The notes beneath the pieces are model-generated. The model worked only from the letters and a program-made list of their open reading frames with translations, did no database searches and was not told where the DNA came from. A program made the position numbers and the translations under genes. A stretch of DNA of 64,000 bases. It comes from Flavobacterium sp. Sd200 (lineage in GTDB: Bacteria > Bacteroidota > Bacteroidia > Flavobacteriales > Flavobacteriaceae). Of this stretch, positions 16,633-25,300 are shown piece after piece; positions within the stretch are counted from its first letter, which is position 1; the number at the start of each line of letters is the position of its first letter. Location of the stretch: contig NZ_WUMN01000008.1 of assembly GCF_009826935.1 (NCBI RefSeq), positions 60,871-124,870 on the forward strand, given 5' to 3'.

Positions 16633-17349
16633 TTATATCAAATTACTTAAGCTGCTCACTGCCACATACCTTTCGGCAGTAAAACCTTCGGCATAATCTG
16701 TATTTATAAGCCTCCCGAGGTTAGCAGCGCGGTAAATTATACTCTCTTTAAAGTTTTTTGTAGCTATTGGCGTAACAGGCTCAGTGCTGTTCGGGTCATA
16801 AAATTGGGATCTATATGCCATAAGCGATTCCACTTTTATATCTATAAAGCCTGTAATGTCTACTACAACATCTGGCGTAAGATCTTTCCATTGTATATAA
16901 TGATATACTACCTGCGGCCTCCATGCCTCCTGCGCTTCGCCTTCATAAACCGTTTCTATCCTGCGCAGGCCAGCCAAAAAACAGGCGTCAGATACCAATT
17001 TACTTCCCTTAGCATGGTCTATATGACGATCATCTATAGCATTTGCAATAACAATATCCGGTCGGTATTTACGGATCTTTTTAATTATCTTTAATTGATG
17101 CTCTTCGTTATTCACAAAAAAAGCATCTCTGAAAAGCAGGTTCTCCCTAACAGAAACACCAAGAATTTTTGCAGCATTGGCAGCTTCTTCATCTCTGATA
17201 TCGGCTGTGCCACGGGTTCCAAGTTCGCCACGGGTAAGATCTACGATCCCTACTTTTTTCCCAAGCGAAATTTCTTTAGCCAGTGTACCTCCACAACTCA
17301 GTTCAACATCATCGGGGTGGGCTCCAAAGGCAAGTATATCTAATTTCAT
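16633..17349 (-). CDS. bshB1: Bacillithiol biosynthesis deacetylase BshB1
   Basis: This 238-residue zinc hydrolase of the PIG-L/LmbE family removes the acetyl group from GlcNAc-malate in bacillithiol synthesis. The metal/catalytic motif AHPDDVE is at residues 10-16, and RHIDHAKGSKL with the second metal His lies near the middle. GELGTRGT and YRSQFYDPNS are typical of the BshB1 branch. I use the ATG at 17349 (MKLDILAFG). The frame is open further upstream, but those residues are poor and cross the promoter at 17392-17399. The gene is followed by tRNA-His on the same strand. Other bsh genes are not in the window. Confidence 0.9.
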   Translation of the reverse strand: MKLDILAFGAHPDDVELSCGGTLAKEISLGKKVGIVDLTRGELGTRGTADIRDEEAANAAKILGVSVRENLLFRDAFFVNNEEHQLKIIKKIRKYRPDIVIANAIDDRHIDHAKGSKLVSDACFLAGLRRIETVYEGEAQEAWRPQVVYHYIQWKDLTPDVVVDITGFIDIKVESLMAYRSQFYDPNSTEPVTPIATKNFKESIIYRAANLGRLINTDYAEGFTAERYVAVSSLSNLI

Positions 17350-17391
17350 TCTTTTAAATTCTTTATTATATGCTATAATGCAACTATGCAG

Positions 17392-17399
17392 CAAAGGTA
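17392..17399 (-). promoter_or_regulatory. -7 promoter element of bshB1
   Basis: CAAAGGTA on the plus strand is TACCTTTG on the minus strand, a match to TAnnTTTG. It gives a leader of about 37 nt before the ATG at 17349 and supports that start. Confidence 0.6.
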
Positions 17400-17453
17400 G
17401 CCATCATTTATGTAAACAGCATAAAACTGTCATAAAAAATACTACATTAAAAA

Positions 17454-18509
17454 TTACCCTATCACTTTGCGCATGGTCATACTTTTATTAACAGTCTCAA
17501 AAAACTCCTTTTCGGGCACACTGTCTTTAGTAATACCGCATCCAATATACAGGTGTGCTGCCCCCTGCTCTACTTTCATGCAACGCAGGTTAACAAAAAG
17601 ATCGGTTTTAGACTCTCCTGTCTCAAAATCAAAGTTCAGTTCACCCAGATAACCCGAATAAAACTCTCTGTTGTACCCCTCGTGTTCTAACAAGAAGTCT
17701 TTTGCCTGCTGTTTGGGCAGTCCGCAAACTGCCGGTGTAGGGTGCAGTGTATTTATTACGTCATGCAGGGAACAGCTTTCGTCCAACCGTGCCGAAATAT
17801 CTGTTTTTATATGCACTAAATTGCCAGCCCTAAAAGTATATGGGGTTGTAGCGTCTATTTGATTGGTTTGTTGCTGCAACTGCCCTAAAATATAATCGGT
17901 AACAAACTGTTGCTCCTGCTGTTCTTTTTCTTCCCAAACGGTTTCTTCACCATCTTTAAAAGCCTGGGTTCCTGCAAGGGCAACCGTGTGCAGCGTGTTG
18001 TCTTTTACCTTTAGTAGCTGCTCTGGCGTGGCACCCATCCATAAGCCGCTTTGCTCACTGTAAAAACAGTAGCGAAATGCAGCAGGATATGTTTCCAGCA
18101 GTTTTTGGTAAACAACTGTAAAATCATCATCATGCAATTCTACAATTTCTTTTCTGGAAGTCACCAGCTTTTTATACATACCGCTTTTAATAGCAGCAAC
18201 ACTTTGCGATACCAAATTCTCAAAGGCAGCCTTAGCCTGTTTATCTATGTCAAACGATTTTGGCTGTATCTTTTTATAATTGCCATGTTTAATTTGCGCA
18301 GTAACAGCAGTAGCACTTTCAGCGGGTATAAAAACAGCTTTGCCATTAAAAGGCGCAAACACAAATCCCTGAGCCGAATGATCGGGCTCATAGCTTGTAT
18401 TATCTTTCTGAAAGACAGCTGTTACAATATCACTTCCCGGTTTTGCATACATAGCAAAAGGCAGTCTTGCGGCAAGCTGTTCTTTTATTTTTAAGAAAAC
18501 ATTGTTCAT
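17454..18509 (-). CDS. menF: Isochorismate synthase (chorismate-binding family)
   Basis: This 351-residue chorismate-utilising enzyme is shorter than E. coli MenF, as is usual in Bacteroidota. The C-terminal half carries the family core: SGLWMGATPEQLL, HTVALAGTQ, a conserved Glu in VWEEKEQQEQQFV, HIKTDI, LHPTPAVCGLPKQ, REFYSGYLG and IGCGITKDSVPEKE. This matches isochorismate synthases rather than anthranilate synthase component I. The nearby upstream gene is a MenI-like thioesterase, so a role in the first step of menaquinone synthesis is likely. A salicylate or siderophore role is less likely without partner genes. Gene symbol is by inferred role. Confidence 0.85.
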   Translation of the reverse strand: MNNVFLKIKEQLAARLPFAMYAKPGSDIVTAVFQKDNTSYEPDHSAQGFVFAPFNGKAVFIPAESATAVTAQIKHGNYKKIQPKSFDIDKQAKAAFENLVSQSVAAIKSGMYKKLVTSRKEIVELHDDDFTVVYQKLLETYPAAFRYCFYSEQSGLWMGATPEQLLKVKDNTLHTVALAGTQAFKDGEETVWEEKEQQEQQFVTDYILGQLQQQTNQIDATTPYTFRAGNLVHIKTDISARLDESCSLHDVINTLHPTPAVCGLPKQQAKDFLLEHEGYNREFYSGYLGELNFDFETGESKTDLFVNLRCMKVEQGAAHLYIGCGITKDSVPEKEFFETVNKSMTMRKVIG

Positions 18510-18510
18510 T

Positions 18511-18600
18511 AGTTGTTGGTTGATGGTTGACAGTTGTTGGTTGCTAGTTGTTGGTTGTTAGTTGTTGGTTGTTAGTTTTTGCTAACGCCTGACAACTGAT
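18511..18600. repeat. 14-bp tandem repeat between menI-like and menF genes
   Basis: AGTTGTTGGTTGTT-type units begin at 18511, 18532, 18546 and 18560; the first is lengthened by an extra GGTTGAC segment. The tract is followed by TTTTTGCTAAC and then GACAACTGATAACC, an inverted remnant of the same unit. It is non-coding and fills the gap between two minus-strand menaquinone genes. The unit copies are identical or differ by one or two bases. Confidence 0.85.
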
Positions 18601-18610
18601 AACCAAAAAC

Positions 18611-19036
18611 CTAATTCCTTTTAGGCAGTACCATATTTGTTATTTTACAAAGCGATATCAGCCTGTCCTGTTCATCAGTAATTTTTACTTCCCACAGGTG
18701 CAGGCTCCTGCCCTGATGCACAATTCGTGCCGTGGCAGTTACAACTCCCTCCTTTTTACTTCTCAAATGGTTTGCCGAAATTTCTATGCCGCGCACTTCC
18801 TGTAGCTTAGGATTAACAAACATTATAGATGCCGCGCTGCCAACACTTTCGGCAAGTGCCACGCTTGCCCCGCCATGCAATAATCCCATGGGCTGGTGCA
18901 CTCTTGGATTTACGGGCATAGTGGCCTGCAAAAAGTCTTCTCCCGCATCCGTAAACACTATATCGAGCGTTTCCATCAGGGTATTTTTGCAGTAATCGTT
19001 GCACATTTTAAGTACTTTTTCTTTATCGAATGACAT
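18611..19036 (-). CDS. Hotdog-fold acyl-CoA thioesterase (MenI/YdiI-like)
   Basis: This 141-residue single hotdog domain has the YdiI-type active site: HQPMGLLHGGASVALAESVG, with His54 and the catalytic Glu63. RGIEISANHLR and the closing VTATARIVHQGRSLHLWEV strand are typical of the PaaI/YdiI group. E. coli YdiI (MenI) hydrolyses 1,4-dihydroxy-2-naphthoyl-CoA in menaquinone synthesis, and the next gene on this strand encodes isochorismate synthase, so the same role is inferred. The gap of about 100 bp to that gene is occupied by a tandem repeat. A general phenylacetyl-CoA-type thioesterase cannot be excluded. Confidence 0.85.
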   Translation of the reverse strand: MSFDKEKVLKMCNDYCKNTLMETLDIVFTDAGEDFLQATMPVNPRVHQPMGLLHGGASVALAESVGSAASIMFVNPKLQEVRGIEISANHLRSKKEGVVTATARIVHQGRSLHLWEVKITDEQDRLISLCKITNMVLPKRN

Positions 19037-19236
19037 GAATGTTAGTTTTTGTAAAGGTAAGAAATAGTATTAAGATGGAAATATTAAGTATCAGGGCAGT
19101 CGTAATGGAAAGAGCAACAAACATTAAACATTAGACCGCAAAAAATAAACTAAAAACTCCAAACCCACGTTAACGTTTATATTGCTTTTAAACTTTATAA
19201 ATTAATAGCTATTTTTACCAAAAATTGTTAACCGCC

Positions 19237-20865
19237 ATGCGTCAACTGCTACTATTGCTTTTACTGGGTTTTGCCATTACTTTTACTTCATGCCGCGATG
19301 ATTTTGAATTTGAGACCAGTACAGGCGGCCTCGAATTTTCGCGCGATACTGTATATCTGGATACTGTATTTACAAATATTGGCTCAAGCACCTATACCTT
19401 AAAAGTGTATAACCGCAGCAATAAGGATATTAAAATTCCGCGCATTGCTCTCGGTCAGGGCGAAAGCAGCAAATATCGTCTTATGGTAGACGGCATCCCC
19501 GGAAAAGTATTTAACGATATAGAGCTTTTAGCAAAAGACAGCATGTTCGTTTTTATAGAAACCACTATAGATTACAGCGAATATGCAAACGACGATACCA
19601 ACTTTTTATATACAGATAATATACAGTTTAGCAGCTCTAACGGCATACAACAGGTAGAACTGGTAACCCTTGTTCAGGATGCCTATTTTTTATATCCGCA
19701 ACGTAACGACGAAGGACTTTATGAAGCTGTACGTTTTGACAGCGGCAATAACCCCGATGAAGAAACCTATGTTTATGGTTTTTACTTAAACCATACCGAC
19801 AATGATGATGAATATCATTGGAACAACACAAAGCCTTATGTCGTTTATGGCTATGCGACAGTACCCGAAGGAGAAACGTTAATAGTAGATCCCGGCGCAA
19901 GAGTACATTTCCACGCCGACTCTGGACTTATGGTGCGCCCCGGCGGAAAATTAGAGATCAACGGTTCACGATCTGCAACAACTGAATTAGAGAACGAAGT
20001 AATTTTTGAAGGCGACAGGCTTGAGCCCGGCTTTGCAGATGTTGCAGGGCAATGGACTGCAATACTCCTTATGTCGGCAGAAGAAAATACCATAAACCAC
20101 CTTACCCTAAAAAATGCTAACATAGGTATTTATGCCATTGCTCCCATAGGAGATAACACCACTAGACCCCGATTAAACATCAGTAATTCGCAGATATACA
20201 ATAATTCCAACTTTGGGCTTCTTGGTGTACACGCAAACATAACAGGAACAAATGTTGTTGCCAACAATGCCGGACAGGCAAGTGTAGCCTTTATACAAGG
20301 GGGCGACTATAATTTTAAACACTGTACTTTTGCCAATTACTTTAACAGCTACAATCAGGTTCCGGTGCTTATCAATAATTACAGAGACACCGAAGATACC
20401 CGTTATATGTCTGATGTTAATGCAACTTTTGAGAATTGTATATTATATGGGTCAGGCAATTTAGGGTTATCTATGGAAAAATTTGTACCGGAAACCAATC
20501 CTAACGCTACCACTTTCAAAGCTGTATTTAACCACTGCCTGATAAAACTGGTAGACCTTGGCAACCAGCTAAACAGCAATCCGCTATACCGCTATGCTAC
20601 TAATACAATCGATAATGACACTTATTTTCCAGGCACTGTTGTTGGGAGAACCTCTAACAACAATCGCCCTGCCTTTGAAGATGCGCGCAACAATAAGCTA
20701 AATCTTATTACCAACGAAACGGCTAATGCAGATAACCCCGGCCCCGAGGGCAGTGCCGACCCTGCCGTAGCAGCTACTGTTCCGTTAGATATTAATGGAG
20801 TAAGCCGCAATACATCGGCACCCGATATTGGTGCTTATGAGAGCCAGCCTGCACCGACCGAATAA
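19237..20865 (+). CDS. Lipoprotein with right-handed beta-helix region
   Basis: This protein of about 542 residues is exported as a lipoprotein: MRQLLLLLLLGFAITFTSC has a lipobox with Cys19. The first ~150 residues look like a beta-sandwich (DTVFTNIGSSTYTLKVYN is typical of surface-anchor modules). The middle (about 220-420) has the irregular Asn/Gly-rich turns of a parallel beta-helix (NHLTLKNANIGIYA, ISNSQIYNNSNFGLLG, FENCILYGSGN). The end (SRNTSAPDIGAYE) matches the close of choice-of-anchor Q-type beta-helix proteins. Function unknown; possibly carbohydrate binding or surface display. I use the ATG at 19237; a TTG in frame at 19225 is less likely. Confidence 0.8.
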   Translation: MRQLLLLLLLGFAITFTSCRDDFEFETSTGGLEFSRDTVYLDTVFTNIGSSTYTLKVYNRSNKDIKIPRIALGQGESSKYRLMVDGIPGKVFNDIELLAKDSMFVFIETTIDYSEYANDDTNFLYTDNIQFSSSNGIQQVELVTLVQDAYFLYPQRNDEGLYEAVRFDSGNNPDEETYVYGFYLNHTDNDDEYHWNNTKPYVVYGYATVPEGETLIVDPGARVHFHADSGLMVRPGGKLEINGSRSATTELENEVIFEGDRLEPGFADVAGQWTAILLMSAEENTINHLTLKNANIGIYAIAPIGDNTTRPRLNISNSQIYNNSNFGLLGVHANITGTNVVANNAGQASVAFIQGGDYNFKHCTFANYFNSYNQVPVLINNYRDTEDTRYMSDVNATFENCILYGSGNLGLSMEKFVPETNPNATTFKAVFNHCLIKLVDLGNQLNSNPLYRYATNTIDNDTYFPGTVVGRTSNNNRPAFEDARNNKLNLITNETANADNPGPEGSADPAVAATVPLDINGVSRNTSAPDIGAYESQPAPTE

Positions 20866-20927
20866 TTTACATTTTTTTAAGGATTGTTTTTGCTAACTTT
20901 ATGGTTAACAACAAAAAACAACCAATT

Positions 20928-21578
20928 ATGAAAAATGTATTTGTAACCCTGTCGGCTCTTGCACTGTGTTTTGCATCGTGCAAAAAAGAAGTGACCGTTG
21001 AAACTATAACAACCGAAACCGACTCGACAACTATCGTTAAAAAGCCCGAGGTAAAAGAAGAACCTATGGACTCCGCAGCAATACAGGAAGCCTGGAAGGC
21101 CTATGCTACACCGGGCGTGCAGCACAAAATGCTGGCCGATGAAACCGGAACATGGAACGTTGAGATGACGTTTTGGATGGAAGCCAACGGGCAGCCTGAA
21201 AAATATACCTCTACTGCACAATCTAAAATGATACTCGACGGAAAGTATCAGGAAACCACCTACAGCGGCACCATGATGGGAATGCCTTTTGAAGGCAAAA
21301 GCACCGTAGCATTTAATAATAAGAGCGGTGAGTTTACCTCAACATGGATAGATAATATGGGCACAGGAATGATGATCGTAAAAGGGCATTATGACGATAC
21401 CACAAAAGCCCTGAACATGAAAGGCGATATGGTTGACCCTATTACAGGAAAAAACATTACCGTTCGTGAAGTGTACACCATTGTAGATGCCAACACCCGA
21501 AAGCTTGAAACTTTTGACACTAAAGAAGGTCAGGAAGAATATAAAAGCATGGAAATTGTGATGAAGAGGAAGAAGTAA
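20928..21578 (+). CDS. DUF1579 lipoprotein
   Basis: This 216-residue protein begins MKNVFVTLSALALCFASC, giving a lipobox Cys at residue 18. After a charged, Thr/Glu-rich spacer, the DUF1579 domain runs from GVQHKMLADETGTWNVEMT to the end. It has the characteristic alternating strands (QSKMILDGKYQETTY, GKSTVAFNNKSGEFTSTW) that build a lipocalin-like barrel. The function of the family is unknown; a periplasmic ligand-binding role is a guess. It follows the beta-helix lipoprotein by 62 bp, possibly as one transcript, and is closed by its own terminator. The in-frame ATG at 20901 would hide the signal peptide, so the later ATG is chosen. Confidence 0.88.
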   Translation: MKNVFVTLSALALCFASCKKEVTVETITTETDSTTIVKKPEVKEEPMDSAAIQEAWKAYATPGVQHKMLADETGTWNVEMTFWMEANGQPEKYTSTAQSKMILDGKYQETTYSGTMMGMPFEGKSTVAFNNKSGEFTSTWIDNMGTGMMIVKGHYDDTTKALNMKGDMVDPITGKNITVREVYTIVDANTRKLETFDTKEGQEEYKSMEIVMKRKK

Positions 21579-21618
21579 GGTTTTCCTCCACTTAGGCATA
21601 CATTTATTTGATACTATT

Positions 21619-21645
21619 GAATCCGGCTAATTGCCGGATTTTTTA
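21619..21645 (+). terminator. Intrinsic terminator after the DUF1579 gene
   Basis: AATCCGGC and GCCGGATT form an 8-bp stem with a 5-nt loop, followed by TTTTTTATT. It ends about 40 bp before the DUF559 element. Confidence 0.9.
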
Positions 21646-21681
21646 TTGATGTTAATCAACAAATCTGCCTTATTCACGCAA

Positions 21682-21721
21682 GAGTGAAGCTGTTCCCCTC
21701 TCAAGAGGGGTTAGGGATGTG
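21682..21721 (+). repeat. Left inverted repeat of the DUF559 unit
   Basis: Contains the hairpin CCCCTCT-CA-AGAGGGG followed by TTAGGGATGTG. A GTG at 21684 inside it opens the DUF559 frame further upstream (MKLFPSQEGLG), but that is repeat sequence, not conserved protein. Confidence 0.9.
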
Positions 21722-21734
21722 TTCAAGACAAACT

Positions 21735-22121
21735 ATGAAAAGAAAAATAATTCCATACAATCCTGCCCTGACAGAATTAGCACGACAGCTTAGAAATAAA
21801 AGCACTCAGTCCGAAATAATGTTATGGCAAAAAATAAAGTGTAAACAGATGTATGGATATGACTTTCACAGACAGAAGCCTATAGATAACTATATCCTTG
21901 ACTTTTTTTGTCATGAACTAATGATGGGAATTGAGGTAGACGGATATTCGCACGAGTTTTTAGAGGTATATAATAAAGACATCATAAAAGAAAAACGGAT
22001 GAGTGAATTTGGAATTACTGTACTTCGATTCTCGGATTATCAGGTTATGAAAGACATGGAAAATGTTATTAGGGTAATTGAACAGTTCATTATCGATTTT
22101 GAAAGTCAGACACACCCCTAA
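21735..22121 (+). CDS. DUF559 / Vsr-like endonuclease domain protein
   Basis: About 128 residues beginning MKRKIIPYNPALTELARQ. It has the DUF559 hallmarks: an N-terminal helix LRNKSTQSEIMLWQKIK, then GYDFHRQKPIDNYILDFFC and ELMMGIEVDGYSH, then KRMSEFGITVLRFSD. These form the restriction-endonuclease-like fold of Vsr repair nucleases, with conserved Asp (YILDFF) and Glu-Asp (GIEVDG) at the presumed metal site. The ATG at 21735 is chosen because residues encoded before it come from the inverted repeat. The C-terminal TQTHP-like end (ESQTHP) is also written by the right repeat, so repeat and gene are physically fused. Cellular role unknown; it may help mobilise the repeats. Confidence 0.85.
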   Translation: MKRKIIPYNPALTELARQLRNKSTQSEIMLWQKIKCKQMYGYDFHRQKPIDNYILDFFCHELMMGIEVDGYSHEFLEVYNKDIIKEKRMSEFGITVLRFSDYQVMKDMENVIRVIEQFIIDFESQTHP

Positions 22122-22150
22122 CCCCTCTTGAGAGGGGAACAGCTTCACTC
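22111..22150 (-). repeat. Right inverted repeat of the DUF559 unit
   Basis: Reverse complement of 21682-21721 with one mismatch (TTAGGGG in place of TTAGGGA). It overlaps the last codons and the stop of the DUF559 gene. Confidence 0.9.
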
Positions 22151-22239
22151 ATAACCTAAAAAATTAAGGTACTAAATTTGACAAATTTCTTTTCCTTTGA
22201 AGTCTTCTGACTAAGTTGACCAACACATCCTCTTTTATC

Positions 22240-22300
22240 TTCAAATGACCAAACAAACGAATTTTCAAATTAACAAATCATCAAATTTCCAAATTCACAA
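22240..22300. repeat. Degenerate TCAAATTACCAAATT tandem tract
   Basis: Short 8-9 bp units such as TTCAAATTAAC, AAATCATCAAATTTCC and AAATTCAC follow each other just before the purL promoter. Similar tracts occur at 40281-40334 before wbqC and, in a T-rich version, at 49746-49775. Confidence 0.55.
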
Positions 22301-22303
22301 TGT

Positions 22304-22333
22304 TGCCCAATTCCGTTTTTTAGATTAATTTTG
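22304..22333 (+). promoter_or_regulatory. purL promoter (TTG, 19 nt, TAATTTTG)
   Basis: TTG at 22304-22306 and TAATTTTG at 22326-22333 fit the Bacteroidota -33/-7 consensus with 19-nt spacing. Transcription would start near 22340, about 20 nt before the purL ATG. Confidence 0.7.
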
Positions 22334-22359
22334 CGCCTTAAACAACAACACACATAAAA

Positions 22360-25300
22360 ATGATCCATTTCTTCGGAAACCAGACCAATACGGTTTTTGC
22401 AGTACAGTCGCAAAACCAGCTTTCGGCAGAGGATATTTCAAAACTAAACTGGCTTTTTGGCGACGCGCATAAAATAGAGAAATCCGTACTTACGGATTTT
22501 TTTGTTGGCCCACGCGCAACAATGATTACCCCATGGAGCACTAATGCCGTAGAAATTACCCAAAACATGGGTATTACAGGCATTATCCGCATCGAGGAGT
22601 TTTTTAAGGTTGAAGAAAGCTTTACAGGCTTCGACCCTATGCTTTCGCAAAAATATAATAGCCTTACACAGGACATTTACACCATAAACATACAGCCGGA
22701 GGCTATCCTTGAAATTGAGGATATTGCGGCTTACAACAAACAGGAAGGTCTTTCGCTTAGCGCGGAAGAAGTAGACTACCTTAACAACCTTTCAACTAAA
22801 CTGGGCAGGAAACTAACCGACAGCGAAGTGTTTGGCTTCTCTCAGGTAAACAGCGAGCACTGCCGCCACAAGATATTCAACGGTACGTTTGTAATTGATG
22901 GCGAAGAAAAACCATCGTCGCTTTTCAAACTGATCAAAAAAACATCGCAGGAAAATCCGGGCGATATTGTTTCGGCCTATAAAGACAACGTGGCGTTTAT
23001 AAAAGGCCCACGCGTACAGCAATTTGCACCTAAAACTGCCGACAAACCCGATTTTTATGAGGTTAAGGAGTTTGATTCGGTTATCTCCATAAAAGCCGAA
23101 ACACACAATTTCCCTACCACAGTGGAGCCTTTTAATGGTGCGGCTACAGGTGCCGGCGGCGAAATTCGCGACAGGCTGGCCGGTGGTCAGGGCTCGTTGC
23201 CACTTGCAGGTACAGCTGTGTACATGACGGCTTACTCAAGGCTGGAAGAAGGCAGGACATGGGAAAACGGTATGGACGAGCGCAAATGGCTGTACCAAAC
23301 CCCAATGGACATCCTTATAAAAGCATCTAACGGTGCGTCCGACTTTGGTAATAAATTCGGGCAACCGCTAATTACAGGTTCGGTTTTAACATTTGAACAT
23401 CAGGAAGAAGCACGCAAACTGGGCTTTGATAAAGTTATCATGCTTGCAGGTGGTATTGGCTACGGTAAAGAAAGCCAGGCTGCCAAACAAAAACCGCAAA
23501 CAGGCGACAAAATAGTGATACTGGGTGGCGAAAACTACCGCATTGGTATGGGTGGCGCGGCAGTATCGAGTGCCGATACGGGTGCATTTGCATCGGGTAT
23601 TGAACTTAATGCCGTGCAGCGTTCTAACCCGGAAATGCAAAAACGTGCTGCCAATGCCGTGCGCGGACTGGTTGAAGCTGATATTAACCCAATTGTTTCT
23701 ATTCACGACCACGGTGCAGGCGGACACTTAAACTGCCTTAGCGAACTTGTAGAGGAAACAGGTGGTAAAATAGACCTTGACAAACTGCCTGTGGGTGACC
23801 CTACCCTATCGGCCAAAGAAATTATAGGCAACGAAAGCCAGGAACGTATGGGCTTGGTTATTGGCCAAAAAGATATTGACACATTGCAGCGTATTGCCGA
23901 CCGTGAACGTTCGCCAATGTATGCCGTGGGCGATGTAACAGGCGACCACCGCTTTACGTTTGAAAGTGCTACTACAGGTGCGAAGCCTATGGATTTTGCA
24001 CTGGAAGATATGTTTGGCTCATCGCCAAAAACCATAATGGAAGACAAAACCGTTGCTGCTAATTACAGTGAGGTTACTTATATTCAAGAAAAAATATACG
24101 AATACCTTGACCAGGTGCTGCAACTTGAAGCTGTGGCCAGTAAAGACTGGTTAACCAATAAGGTAGACCGTTGTGTGGGCGGGCGTGTTGCCAAGCAGCA
24201 AACCGCTGGGCCACTACAATTGCCACTTAACAACGTGGGGGTTATGGCGCTCGATTTTGCAGGTAAAGAAGGTATAGCTACCACCATAGGCCATTCGCCT
24301 GTTTCGGCGTTGGTAGATCCTGTGGCGGGCAGCCGCAACTCTATTGGCGAAGCATTAAGCAATATTGTTTTTGCACCGCTAAAAGACGGTTTGGCAAGCG
24401 TATCGCTTTCGGCTAACTGGATGTGGGCGTGTAAAAACGAAGGCGAAGATGCCCGTTTGTATGAGGCTGTACAGGGCTGTAGCGACTTTGCTATAGAGTT
24501 GGGCATCAACATACCAACCGGTAAGGACTCGCTTTCTATGAAACAAAAATATCCTGACGGCGATGTTATTGCCCCGGGTACTGTTATTATATCGGCGGCA
24601 GGAAACTGCAGCGACATCCGTAAGGTTGTAGAGCCTGTGCTGAAACGCAATGGCGGCAACATTTACTACATTAACCTTAGTGGTGATGCCTTTAAACTGG
24701 GTGGATCATCGTTCGCACAGGTGCTGAACAAAGTGGGCAATGAAGTGCCAACCATTAAAAATGCCGCCAATTTTAAAACGGCATTCAACACCATTCAGGA
24801 CTTAATTAAAGACGGCAAAATTGCAGCAGGCCACGACATAGGCAGCGGCGGTTTAATTACTACCCTGCTTGAAATGAGCTTTGCCGAAGTAAACCTTGGT
24901 GCAGAATATGACCTTACAGCACTGAACGAAGCCGATACTATTAAAGCCCTTTTTGCAGAAAACATTGCGCTTGTAATTCAGGCCGATGCAGCTGTTGAAG
25001 AAATGTTTACTAAAAACAATGTTGCATTTACGCTGATAGGACAGCCAAAAGAAGGCGGTAAAGTTACCGTTAAAAATGGCGATGTTAACTACAGCTTTGA
25101 TATTACCGAAACCCGCGATACGTGGTTTAAAACATCATACCTGTTAGACCAAAAACAAAGTGGTGTTCAGAAAGCCAAAGAGCGCTATGTAAACTACAAA
25201 ACACAACCGTTGGTTTATAATTTCCCAAGCCAGTTTGATGGTAAAATCCTCACCCCCAACCCCTCTCCAAAGGAGAGGGGGGCACGCCCAAAAGCAGCTA

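Larger units (their letters stand above)
21682..22150 (+). mobile_element. DUF559 endonuclease unit bounded by 40-bp inverted repeats
   Basis: The unit is 469 bp long. The left repeat (21682-21721) and the right repeat (22111-22150) match at 39 of 40 positions in inverted orientation. Each contains a small hairpin (CCCCTCT, CA, AGAGGGG) followed by TTAGGGRTGTG. The whole of the DUF559 reading frame lies between them, and its last codons and stop are within the right repeat. No transposase is present and I see no obvious target duplication at the edges. The closest analogy is the REP/RAYT arrangement, in which a nuclease-like gene is flanked by palindromic repeats that occur elsewhere alone. 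A related palindrome is found inside purL at 25246-25284. Confidence 0.6.

Noticed and set aside
18511..18600. Possible CRISPR-like array
   Set aside because: The 14-bp units are contiguous or nearly so, with no unique spacers and no cas genes nearby; it is a simple tandem repeat.
21960..22148. Minus-strand frame starting MKLFPSQEGLG in the right repeat of the DUF559 unit
   Set aside because: The start is only the mirror image of the left inverted repeat; the rest is antisense to the DUF559 gene.
24084..24662. Minus-strand frame of 192 codons antisense to purL
   Set aside because: It lies wholly inside purL, whose protein is complete and strongly conserved; the antisense translation shows low-complexity Ser/Pro/Thr composition and no domain.
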